Source: Lonicera japonica (Eukaryota > Streptophyta > Magnoliopsida > Dipsacales > Caprifoliaceae). From it: DNA of 64,000 nucleotides. The DNA lies in assembly GCA_021464415.1 (NCBI GenBank), contig JAKCWG010000736.1:124001-188000 (forward strand), given 5' to 3'. The notes beneath the pieces were generated by a model that worked only from the letters and a program-made list of their open reading frames with translations, did no database searches and was not told where the DNA came from. Shown in pieces: positions 45,503-56,360 of the stretch (within the stretch, counting starts at the first letter, position 1; every line of letters starts with the position of its first letter). The position numbers and the translations under genes were made by a program.

Positions 45503-46699
45503 ATGGCTTCATCTAACCCTCCCACCAAACCACTTGAAATCCAAGCCGCAAGGGGTGGCTACCGCGGATTTCGAAGCCGCCAAGAATTCGAATGGTGGAA
45601 TTATGCTTTCAAGACGAGGACGGTAGTCATTGAGAGGCCAGTCTACATTGGTTCTCTCGACAATTTTCCTCAACGAGCAACGTTTGAGCAATATCCGGGG
45701 TGGATTAACTACTTGCGTCAACAAGGTACTCAATGTAATCTCACCATTTGTCGTGAATTTATTGCAAGTTTAATTCAAGTTCCAAATGCACCATATACAT
45801 ATGTTGCTCATGTTCGAGGTAGGACGGTTCATTTTAACCTCGAGGTCTTGAGTGAGATTACGGGAATCCCAGCTTTGTCGCCCAATGCCCACGATCTCCC
45901 TTATTCTGATGGAACCCCTTTTGAGGAACCAAGAGCTAGCGATTTAGCTACATATATAGCTGGTAGACAAATGGAGTGGATTGGAAATCAATTTGATAGG
46001 GCCAATTTACATGATAGCCTTAGGACGTTGTGGCTTGTAGTTGCCAATGCTTTGGACCCAACATCTCATACCCAGCACCTGTACCCTTCTCAAGCGTATG
46101 TACTATACGCTATCGCAACGAACAAGCGCATTTGTTTGCTTCGCCATATCATTGGGCGAATTGCGAGAATCATAGACTTAGTCGCCCACAACGAAACAAT
46201 CAAATTTGGGTCTTTGATCACTAAGGTCTGTTTGCGAGCGGGGGTAACTGAGAGAGATGAGGATGTGAAGAAAATGCCTCGAGCACCGCTTAACCGATCT
46301 ACCCAAACTCGAGCCGCTGGTCAATTGAGGAACCGGCCAAGTTCTTCAACCGCACCTCCTCAAGTCGAGTCTGAAGGAGAGGGGGAAGAAGAAGCAGGAG
46401 CAGATATCCCGGGCCCTTCAAGGCGGAGAAGACGGGCAAGCTCTGGACCGGTAAATGACACGAGGGAATTCATGAGAGAGCAGTTTGAGCAGATGACTGC
46501 TTTGATGCAGACCGGGTTTGCTAGCGTCAATGAGAGGGTAGAGATTATGGTATTGCGTCAGGACCGTTTGGAGGCAGATATTGCAGCCCAGGTCGAGGCA
46601 CGAGTTGCAGCTCAGATGGCGACCCAGCAGGAGTTCATACGCCAGCAGTTCGAGGCGTTGTATGGTCGTTTTCCACCACCCCCACCCCCTGAGATGTGA
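45503..46699 (+). CDS. Athila-1 ORF3 (plant transposon protein domain, env-position ORF)
   Basis: 398 codons from ATG 45503 (MASSNPPTKPLEIQAARGGY) to TGA. Residues about 20-260 resemble the 'putative plant transposon protein' domain seen downstream of pol in Athila-type elements (FASLIQ-type segment REFIASLIQVP, EVLSEITGIPAL, LWLVVANALDPTSHTQHLYP, LLRHIIGRIARI). A basic patch RRRRRASSG follows near residue 310, possibly nuclear-targeting. A predicted coiled coil (about 320-385) and a proline run PPPPPPEM end the protein. I see no signal peptide or membrane segment, so despite the env position this copy does not look like an envelope protein. The function of this ORF family is unknown to me. 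Confidence 0.8.
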   Translation: MASSNPPTKPLEIQAARGGYRGFRSRQEFEWWNYAFKTRTVVIERPVYIGSLDNFPQRATFEQYPGWINYLRQQGTQCNLTICREFIASLIQVPNAPYTYVAHVRGRTVHFNLEVLSEITGIPALSPNAHDLPYSDGTPFEEPRASDLATYIAGRQMEWIGNQFDRANLHDSLRTLWLVVANALDPTSHTQHLYPSQAYVLYAIATNKRICLLRHIIGRIARIIDLVAHNETIKFGSLITKVCLRAGVTERDEDVKKMPRAPLNRSTQTRAAGQLRNRPSSSTAPPQVESEGEGEEEAGADIPGPSRRRRRASSGPVNDTREFMREQFEQMTALMQTGFASVNERVEIMVLRQDRLEADIAAQVEARVAAQMATQQEFIRQQFEALYGRFPPPPPPEM

Positions 46700-48033
46700 T
46701 GATGATGAGATAGCCTGAAAACTCTTTAAGTAGTTATATTTATGCTTAGTTTTATTTTATTCCTTTTGGGTTGTATTAGATTCCTGACATGATGTTAACT
46801 TTAGAACTTGGTTTTATTAGTTGAATGTTATGGTTTTTGTTTTCGAATTCTAATTCTAACCTGTTTTGTGAATAGTTGTTGTTTATCTCTGATTTTTGTC
46901 TCATGGAAAGCAAAGCCAAAATAGCCCTCCCGTGCGTTGTTATTGTTCTCTTTCCATTGAGGACAATGTTTGTTTCAAGTTGAGGGGGTACGTTGTTATT
47001 GTTTGGCTTGCTATTGTTCATTTCCATGAGTAAAAGAGATATGTTCAAAAATTTTTTTGAGAAGTTTGAAAATTGATGATTGACTGATGTTTTGTTTAAT
47101 GAAGACTATGGTTTCATTAGCTTTTGGCATGAATTCTTTGATTTGGATAGGAATTTGAATGATAATCTAAATTGCCTTGCTCCATTTAGTCTCATATCCC
47201 GTTATATTCTCTTGCTCTGCATGCTAGATTGCTTCGGTTGTTTTCAATTCGGTAATAACACTTAGATTTATTTTCTTTGAGAGAAGAGAAATTTTTGTCC
47301 AAAAATGATGGAAGCTCTTTCGAAAAGATCCTCCAATGAGAGGACAAAAGCATAGCACTTTGATAACTTGGATGACTTTTATCCTAATATTGACGTAAAG
47401 CTTCACTTGACTAAATATTAAGTCTCTTTGTCTAATATTACGGATGGGTAAAGGTTACCATATGGGAAAGGGTGAATAGCTTCCTTCGACCTCCAATGAT
47501 TGAGCAGAGTATTGAGAAATTTCATAAGTGAGACCGCTGCCCCCCATAGAGATGAAAACCGCCCTGATCTAATTTAGCAAAATTTCCAAGAAAAGATAAA
47601 GAAAGTGCTTAGAATCGACAAATCTCGGAGCTTTTGTTTTTGAAAAAGTTCTCTCTTCCTTCTCAAATGACTATGACTCTTTGTGTTTATATTGAATTGC
47701 TTGAATCGAAGTCTAGTATGTGAGCATTGGAGAATATGGGATTGTGTTCTAAAGGAGATAGGCGAATTAGACAATCATTCAAAAGTCCATCGTTCTGGAA
47801 AATTGATAGTAATGCCTTTTGCTTTGCAAATTGAAACTTGAATCTTCATTCTCATCATTCATCATGATCAAACTCCTAATGTTTGTAGGTATCATTTCTG
47901 AAAACCTTCACGAGATGCAACTCGTCTTCTTTGGGAACTTAGAAGTTAATAACTTTTTGTATAGCAGATTAATTTTTGTAATTATATATTTTTGTCTTGC
48001 TAAGGGACTAGCAAGAGATAAGTTGAGGGGAGT
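46700..48033 (+). other. Athila-1 3' non-coding region with polypurine tracts
   Basis: No coding frame recognised. It contains a second internal AAGTTGAGGGG at 46977-46987 and the terminal tract AAGTTGAGGGGAGT at 48020-48033 that touches the 3' LTR. Long 3' regions are normal for Athila elements. Confidence 0.7.
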
Positions 48034-49691
48034 TGATAAACGCATAATATTGTCATGCACAAGCTCTTTCCCAGAGTCGCATGACGCGTTTGTTGCTTTA
48101 ATTCTGCCTAATTATCCACTTATCTCGAGATTAGTGTCTTGGCGAGTTTTGTATCTAACATCGTCCCGCTAGGTGTGCTTTTGTTGTGTTTCTATGTGTT
48201 TATAGGCATAGGATGCAATGGCCTTCGAATGATTGATCAAGCGCTAGTGAAAAGCTCGCAAAATGCTGATCTGAGGAATTTCCCAGAAGCATGATCGATC
48301 ATGGGTTAACCATGATCGATCATGGTACAAACTGGCATTCAGGCAGAAGACCCCATGATCGATCATGGGTTGGCCATGATCGATCATGGCCCTGGCAACT
48401 TGGCCATTTCACACCCAAAATGGGCTATTTTAGTGGTTCAAGCTATTTTAGATATTTAGTTAGATATTTTTCTACCTTTTAATATATATTATTTCTTTTA
48501 CATTAGGAGAATATTATTATCTATTTTTGAACACACTTAGAGTTCTAGAGAGAGGGGAGAGCTCACTTGTTGATTGTTCTTCATTTCTCCACTGTAAGTG
48601 CTTAATTTGTAAGAATGATTTCTTCTTCTATGATATTTGTTCTTGCATCTATTATGGAGTAGTCTATTTCTAAGGTTACGGAGGTTGATTGTGATATGAT
48701 TTTTGGTGATTAATGGCTCAATCCATATCTAAAGTTTGATAAATATTTGTGAATCTTCTTCTTCTTCATCATATCTTCCATTATTTCAAGCTTTCTAGGT
48801 ATTTTCATATTAAGTTAAGACTTTATATGCCTTGTATATTTAGTTCTTGGTTGTTAATGAGCATACAACATATTTCTATGGTTCTAGAAAGCTTGTAGTC
48901 CCTTTCCCCCATCCATGGAGTTTTTCCCTCTTCATAGAAATTATGAATAGTTCTTAAAACTCCATAGATGGATTTTAAATTTGTTTAGCTTATCTTTGAT
49001 TCATTTATTGATATATTGAGTGCTTCTTACACTTTATGTGATACTTAGACTCTTTATGTTCTACCATATGTGATAAACGATGAGTTGACTAATTTATCCC
49101 ATAAACTTTATTCCGTTTCATTGTTAGGATTCACTTTATAATTTTCATTCTTTAAATCATGAGATTACTACACTTGCTTTATGTTAAATCGTTTAATGAT
49201 GAGTTTGTCATATCTATCTCGGATTAGCTTCATCGGGAATGGGTTGCCTTGCTTCACACCCGTAGCTAAGAGGTAGGAATGATAACCCCGTCTTTGGTGG
49301 AATGTCGTTTGTCTCTTTCTCGATATAGCTTCAACTCGGGAATGAGTCGCCTAGCGTCACACCCTTTGCTATTGAGAGATACACCAACATTCCCCATATT
49401 TTGAGAAATCTTGTGTTATAATCTTTGTATGAGCTAGTGATCACCGTCTCTTTAATCATAACTAACCTCCAACTACCTTAGTGCTTTCTTATTAATTTTC
49501 ACAACCATTTTGCATTTACGTTGTTCGATAACCATTTCATCTTACAAGAATCAAAAAACACTTTAATCCGTAATCCATTCCATTCCTTTTCACTTATCCC
49601 TGTGGTTCGACACTCGGACTTCCGAGACTATATTACTACTTGACGAGCCTGCACTTGGGCTTTAACACAACACACTATTTCGGTTGCGTCA
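48034..49691 (+). repeat. Athila-1 3' LTR (1658 bp)
   Basis: Same length as the 5' LTR, with two differences seen. It carries the same four palindromes (48290-48303, 48311-48324, 48354-48367, 48375-48388) and the U5 hairpin at 49613-49626. Confidence 0.96.
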
Positions 49692-51308
49692 ATAATAGAA
49701 AGCCTGAGTGATGAATAGATTCCACTGCTGCCAAGATATCGTAACCTGGGATCAATTGTCCCGATCCCACACAAGTATAGAGAACAATAGCCCTGGGATC
49801 ATTCACCCCGATCCTATATAAATACAGATAATCGCAAAACCATAATGCCTTGCCAATTTTCCTAGGTTCCCGGGCTCCACACCAATGGCTTATAGGTGGC
49901 CAAATGTTGTTCCCCCAGGGGTTTAGGGCTTTTCAACCTAAGGGCACCAAGCCCTGCCTATTTTTCCCATCCCGGCAAGCACTATACATTTAATTCATTT
50001 TTCGATTTCCAAGAGCCACCAGCTCTTCAGTACATAGATAAATGATACAAGCCTCTGCGAAACAAATACTCGAACAAGAATCATAAGCCATAGTGGAGCC
50101 TCCATGCCTTTGAAAGTTGCCGAGCTTCCGGTTGACACCATAGTAACATATAATATGCATAAAATGATGCTAATTATCCACATGAAGCAAATTATGCCAT
50201 ATATACTTTACCAAGTTCAACCACATATCCCTTGGCATAAAAAGTTCACAAATAAATCACTTTTATCAACCATGTCGTAGATATATCGCCAAGGGTATCT
50301 TATTTAGTTCAAACAACTCTTTATATCAAGTATACATGGCATATTATGCCTCCAATCACATATTCAATACCACACATATCATGCAACATCATAAATATAT
50401 GTATACGTTCAACTTTCTAACTTTATATAAATTAAACACATGATCATTGTCAAGCAATAAACTCATTTTATCGGGTTTTGAAAGTAAGAAAACCCCTACC
50501 TCAGTTTATGAGTGAGAAAGAAGAAAGAAAGTTGATGCTCCAAGCCTTCCCCAAAGAATCCTCAAGGTAGAAGATGATGAATAGCAAGCTAGGAGGTGTT
50601 TCGGATGATTTTTGATGTTTAATCCTTCGATCGGAAGTGAAAATAGGTAAGAGTCGCTCAAGAACACCTATCTTTCTTTCTCTAGAACTCTCTAGAGTTT
50701 AGTGGAAGACGCTGGTTTGAAAATGGTTGAAAAATAGCTTAAAACGAGCTTTAACCCACTTTAAGTCGGTTGCTACAGTAACTGCGCACAGATTTTTGGT
50801 TCTGAAGCATTGTTTTTGTTTTGGCCATAACTTTTGACTTGGAACTCCGATTGAGGTATTCTTTATATGCACGGAAAGGTAATTCAAAGAACTACAACTT
50901 CCTAAGAATACATTTTCCCAAATTATGGACACATGTTTCCCAGAAATTCACCGAAGACAGGGCTCTGCCGAAACGCTATCAAACCACCAAAATTTAGCGA
51001 CGGGCCTACTTCGCGCCCTGTTTTGACCCACAAAGAGTGCGAATTAGCTTTCGGGAAAAACAAAAAAGTTGTAGAATGATGCAAATACTAGACACAAACG
51101 CGAGCGAAACTTCAATCAGATAAGTAACAGAGGAATTACAATAGCCCAAAGTTAGCTCAAATTAACGAATCACAAAGAACCCAAAACTTCCTATTTACCA
51201 ACCGAAATTGATTCGGACCACCCGCATCATCAAACGATCATTCTCATATGTATATAAAAGAGTTAATATAATACATTTAACATTAATTAAAATACAGGAT
51301 GTTACATT

Positions 51309-51530
51309 AAGTTTCAAATTAATTGTGTTTAATAGGTCGTTTAATCAACAAATGTTCCTTTTTCACACAGACTTTTCTTTGTTTAGTAAAACAAACTGGC
51401 GACTTTGATTTTCTTTGTAAACCATCACCATTTCTTTATAACAAAATGAACCAGGAAACTGGAGGAATAGCTGCCCAAGAGGGCCTGCGTCAGAAGCGGG
51501 GGTTCTCACACAGTTCATTTTCTTTGTTTT
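51309..51530 (+). repeat. Second copy of the Ogre/Tat-like LTR fragment
   Basis: Similar to 30265-30660, including a TCTTTATAACAAAATGAACC phrase and GGTTCTCA. It keeps the ACTGGCGAC phrase expected in such LTRs, and lacks the extra 190 bp. Confidence 0.45.
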
Positions 51531-53899
51531 GATTTTTCCCGGTTCAGTTTTTAATGGATCAATACGATTTAGCTACTCGGTCTTTGGGTTTGTGACAGCA
51601 CCCCTAGTTGAACCCAGATAAACTAAAAATACTTTTTGTGGGTGATGTAAATCTAACCAAGCCCAAATAAGATGGAATCCGACAAAACCAATAAATTCGA
51701 TAACTAGATTTAGCAAAGGTGATGGAGATGAATAGCTAATAAAATAATAGTAATTAAAAACTATGTTTCATTTGTGGGGTAGGTTCCTCTGGTGGCTTTT
51801 ATACCCAATCTGGTAGTACATCCTCCCTGATTGTGTGGTGGTGTTCTTCACTAAACTTTAATGGCTTGAATGGACATGTTTACAATAAAGGTAGTTAAGC
51901 TTTCTAGAGATAATATAGATGAGTGTTGTGTAATAGAAAATTGGTTGATCCTTTGCTATGGATTCCCCTTGTCCTATTTATACAATTTGGATAGGGTTAT
52001 CTTAGGGTTTGGTGTGCTGAAAATTACTATAAATGATAAACTTGATTACTACTCTAAGATTACAAGTGTTAATAACCCTGTTTACATTGATAGAAGTGGT
52101 TATTTTCTATTGTTTATCCTCTAGCTCAGCTGCCTCTTATCCTCAATCCAATAGGTGATTACCGTATTAATCTTCTATTGTCTGATCAATACAAAACCTG
52201 ATATTGATCGGCATGAAGTCATCGCAACCGACTAAAGGGCTTAATCCAAAAATTAAGAAACCTGATATTGATCAGCATGAAGTCATCGCAGCCGACTAAA
52301 GGTCTAGATAAGAAGTGTGTTTTAGAGTTCAAAAATTAGTATTTTAGATTAGGGATGGATTTGGTACAATACTGTATCATACCAAATGTACTATGTATCA
52401 TACAAAAAAATTGATAAGCCAAAATCTATTATCACTGCCATACAAAAATTTTAGGTATACTAAATTTGAATTATTATATTTTATCATGATAATTTATAGT
52501 TTAGAGAGCATATATTACTACTAATATTCTTATTTTTAGTGCTTCTTAGGTGCTAAACAAGAATATGAGAAAATCGAAAAAAAAAATTAAAGTAAGTGAA
52601 GACACTTAAAATGGGTCAATACTTTTGGACACGTAAATTTTTACTCGGAACTCCAAATTATTCAATTCTTAAGCCTATTTTGAAGAGAATTTCGAGAGCT
52701 ACAACTTTTCAATTCATCACTTTTTCAAATTTAGCCGTCTTGGGGTTCGAAATTGTGATGCAAAATGCAGTAATTATAAAAATTCATTATATTTAATTAT
52801 GAGCCCATTCATATATTTGGTATTATTATTAAACAGGCCCCCATCTTCCAAGTCAGCCCGCTCAGTAGCCAAGCCATCCAGTGGCCCATCAACTAAAGCC
52901 CATTCAAGTTAATGCCCTAAAGTCAATTAGCATCTTATTAAAAAGATTTTCACTCCCCAAAACATTTGGTAACACTCCACTTTTTGTTAACACTCTACTT
53001 TTTGTTGGTCCGATGACATTTGGGATCGACATTTCTTACGCACTATACTACCAATTCATTCATGTGCTTGCAAGTATATTAAAATTTATCACAACAAAAA
53101 CTCACATTCAAGTTACCTTAGCCTAAAAATTATAAGTATATATTTGGGCAGGTTTGGCTTGGAAAGCTCAACTGCATTCACTAGCCCATAAGGAAGCAGT
53201 AAGCATATCCCAAGTCATAGAGGGTAGAGTTAGTCCATTGCCAAGGGAATGCATCCCGCTGATGAAGGGATCTGTGGCTTTGATGACCCTACTGATGTAG
53301 TGCTTCTACTGAGACGGTCGTGATGATGTGAAAAGGACACTTTTATGTTCTTAATAAGGATAAAGCCACCTATAAAATGCTCGAGTAATGTCCAAATTTT
53401 TCCTTTTTTAGTCCTTTACTATTTACCTTAATGGAGCATTTGTCACCCTAGTTCAATGACAATAAATAGAACATGGTCTTGAATTTTAGGTAAGTAGTGT
53501 ATAGATAGAAGCCTATAGCTTACTTGTATTATTATCTAAGTTACTGCCTTAAGCCGAATATACAAACACACACACAAAAGGAAAATGTATTACCGGAATA
53601 GCTTAAGCGCTACCAGAGGAACCTACTTACAAATCAAATCTTAGTCTCATTTACTTCTTATTTATATTATAATAACTGAACTGTGCTTAGCAACCACAAT
53701 TGGTATCATTTATGGGAAACTTAAGCACCTTAAAGCCTTTTTTATTATTTTTAGTCCTATGAAACACACATCCTTTATCATTTAGCCATCATTCAGTCAT
53801 GTTCAAACACGCAGCAGATTAGAAGGTCCTCAACCATCACTGTCCGTCCAACCAAAAGGTGGGGATTGAAATGCATTCCCTTCACCTCTAGTTGATCCT
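51531..53899. other. Spacer without recognised gene
   Basis: AT-rich. A short duplication (GATATTGATCGGCATGAAGT near 52201 and GATATTGATCAGCATGAAGT near 52262) with an ATCGCA(A/G)CCGACTAAAGG tail is visible. No coding or transposon ends were recognised. Confidence 0.45.
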
Positions 53900-56360
53900 A
53901 CTCCAATAGTAGGCCTAGACATGAGCAGATTAGATAACAACTATATTGTAGAAAGTGCAGGAGACTTTCAAAGTGAGCTCATGAAGCTTAAAGTTGAAAT
54001 CTAGGCCCTCATGCAACTCCTTAAGGAGGAGATTAAGAAATGCACATCTAGCAACTTAGAGACTAGTTTCGAGTAGCCAAGAAGGCTAAGGTCGTGCAAA
54101 AAAAATCCTATAGAGACACCCATGATATTTTTACAAGAAAGAACAAGTGTATTTGACAAGATAACCGAAAATAATGGATGCCCAAAAACATGGGCCGAAA
54201 ATGACTTGTGCAAGTTGATTAATTCTACTATTACCAGAAAGGCAATTGCTTACACCCAAGGGACTTGGCAAAAAAGTCTTTGTGAAAACAAAATAGGTCC
54301 TCATTCACCCAAAAGATAGCTGAAGCTCCCTGCCGAAGATGTTTTCAATGCCAAAGTTTAGCGTTTACAACTGTTGAACATATCCAGCCAAGCATATAAG
54401 ATACTACTAGTAAGTGATGGCTTGCTGGATATCTAATAGTGCATTCATGTAGCGCATATTCCCAACAAGCTTAGAAAAGACATCATTAAGGTTGTTTACT
54501 CAACTGCCTAACGGGCAAATCAACAATTTTAGAGAGCTGGCAGAGCAGTTCACAGCTAGATTCATCACTAATAGGAGGATCGTTAAAGGCCCTAAGGCCT
54601 TGACAAACATAAGAAAGAAGAAAGGCAAAACTCTATGAGAATATTCTTCCAAGTATTGGGAAATATACCAGGAAATTGAGGATTGTGACCTCAAGTTTTC
54701 CCTTTTAAGTGTGGTTTGCCGAAGATAGTAACGGTATTTATAATTTACTCATCAAAATCCTTCTATATATCTTTGATAAACTTTTATCCTGGATAAATGA
54801 ATATGCTCGCGTGGAGTATGAAATAGCAGCTGAGAGGAGAAGGGGATCTAGCAAGTTTGAAAACTTGAAGGGGAAAGAGGAGCTAAACAAGGTAGGCAAA
54901 GATGGGTACTAGGGGATAAATATTGTTTTTACCAAATACATTCACAAGATAATGCTTAATATACAGTACAAGCCCTTCTTTAAATGGCCTCGATGGTACT
55001 AACAAATAATTAATTTAATTATAACAAATTTAAAAATATATTATATATAAAATAAACAAATATATGTTCAATGTGGAATTCTTAAATAATCAATATTTAT
55101 TATAATAATTATAATAATTCTTATATGGCATCTTCATTAATTTGAAATGCATGGTGATCTTCAACCAATGATGCGCTTCCTAGCGCAAGAAATTTCAAGC
55201 TCTGTTGTTCTTACCATAAGGACCATGGCCACATAATTAAAAATTGTAAGATTCTTAAGCAATTTTTGGAAGGGTTGGTGACCAAGGGCCACTTGGCCGA
55301 GTAAATGAAAAAAGGGGAAACAATAAGGAAAAAAATGGCAAATGGAGGGTTTGTGTGGATTTCAATGATGTAAACAAAGCCTGTTGTAAAGACAGCTTCC
55401 CACTACCAATAATTGATCAACTGGTGGATTCGGCCACTGGACATAAAATAATGAGCTTTTTGGATACTTACTGGGGTTACCATCAAGCACCTCTATTTGC
55501 CCCCAATCAAGAGAACATAGCCTTAATAACCACCATGGGTTTATACTGTTACAGTCATACCATTCGGCCTGAAGAATGCTGGAGCAACTTACTAACATTT
55601 GGTCACTAAGATGTTTAGAGATGAGATTGACAAGTCCATGGACTTGTACGTAAATCACATGTTGGTTAGTAGCATAAAGGGAGTTGACCATATGTCTAAG
55701 CCAAAACAATACATTTCAAATTTCTTTTGGCACTATAGAATAAAGCTTGACACAGAAAAATGCAACTACGGGGTGAGTTTAGGAAAAAATTTGGGTTTCA
55801 TGGTAAATAACAGGGGAATATAGGCAAACCCAGAGAAGATACAAGCCTTGGAAGACTTGGGAAGGGCGACAAACCTAACGGAATTGCAAAAACTAACATG
55901 CATGGTTGCAACCATAAACAGGTTCATTTTCAAGTGTTTAGACAGGTGCTAACCCTTCCTTAAGGCATTAAAGAAATCTTGAGTTTTCCTATGAGATGAG
56001 GAGTGTGATAAAGATTTAGTCGATTTGAAGAATTATCTCAGTAACCCACCCCTAACTTCAATCCTAGAGCCCCACGAGCAATTCTATGTATACCTTTCCT
56101 CCTCGGCAAAAGCAGTAAGTGTAGCTCTAATCAGAGAACACAATGGAGTGCAAAAATCAATATACTATGTTAGTCTAAGCCTAGTAGGTGCTGAATTAAA
56201 CTATTTGCCGATTGAAAAACTTGTTCTAGCATTAATCACGGTCTCTAGATGTCTTTGTCATTACTTTGATGCTCATCAAATCAAAGTTTTTTCATCAAGC
56301 CCAATGAAGGCCTCAATACGCCGAGCTAATTTATCAGGAATAATGGAGAAGTGGTGAGTA
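53900..56360 (+). pseudogene. Decayed Ty3/gypsy Tat-type gag-pol remnant
   Basis: Gag pieces: FITNRRIVKGPKALTN (about 54560), SSKYWEIYQEIEDCDLKF (about 54650) and INEYARVEYEIAAE (about 54800). A zinc-knuckle remnant YHKDHGHIIKNC is at about 55215. RT starts VCVDFNDVNKACCKDSFPLP (about 55345), where protease is already missing. The RT active site reads LYVNHMLVSS instead of a YxDD motif, so both catalytic aspartates are lost. Later pieces are KLDTEKCNYGVSLGKNLGFM (about 55750) and an RNase H-like SIYYVSLSLVGAELNYLPIE (about 56160). Frameshifts and stops occur throughout, and no LTRs were assigned. Motif style matches the Tat lineage (inferred). Confidence 0.8.

Larger units (their letters stand above)
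37691..49691 (+). mobile_element. Athila-1: full-length Ty3/gypsy Athila-type retrotransposon (12,001 bp)
   Basis: LTRs 37691-39348 and 48034-49691 are both exactly 1658 bp, and by eye differ at two positions (near 38231 and 39017). ATAAT at 37686-37690 and 49692-49696 is the target duplication. The primer-binding site TGGCGCCGTTGCCGGGGA (39355-39372) matches Asp tRNA, the Athila primer. Order is gag, PR, RT, RNase H, integrase, then a third ORF, then PPT, as in Athila. Two changes in 1658 bp at an assumed 1.3e-8 per site per year suggest insertion within about 50,000 years. The only coding lesion seen is one stop in gag. Confidence 0.96.
37131..51306 (-). mobile_element. Gypsy (Tekay/Del-like) solo LTR split by Athila-1
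   Basis: Left part 37131-37690 starts TGTAACACCC and right part 49697-51306 ends GGATGTTACA, mutually inverted termini typical of these LTRs. Removing Athila-1 and one ATAAT copy leaves about 2170 bp. The promoter-like half reads from 51306 leftward, hence minus orientation. Flanks ATAAG (37126-37130) and TTAAG (51307-51311) could be a target duplication with one change. No internal region was found, so it is called a solo LTR. The PBS-like GTGGTATCAGAGCC at 37417 lies inside it. Confidence 0.65.

Noticed and set aside
45503..46699. Athila-1 ORF3 as a true envelope protein
   Set aside because: It occupies the env position, but no signal peptide or transmembrane segment is visible; it matches the plant transposon protein domain instead.
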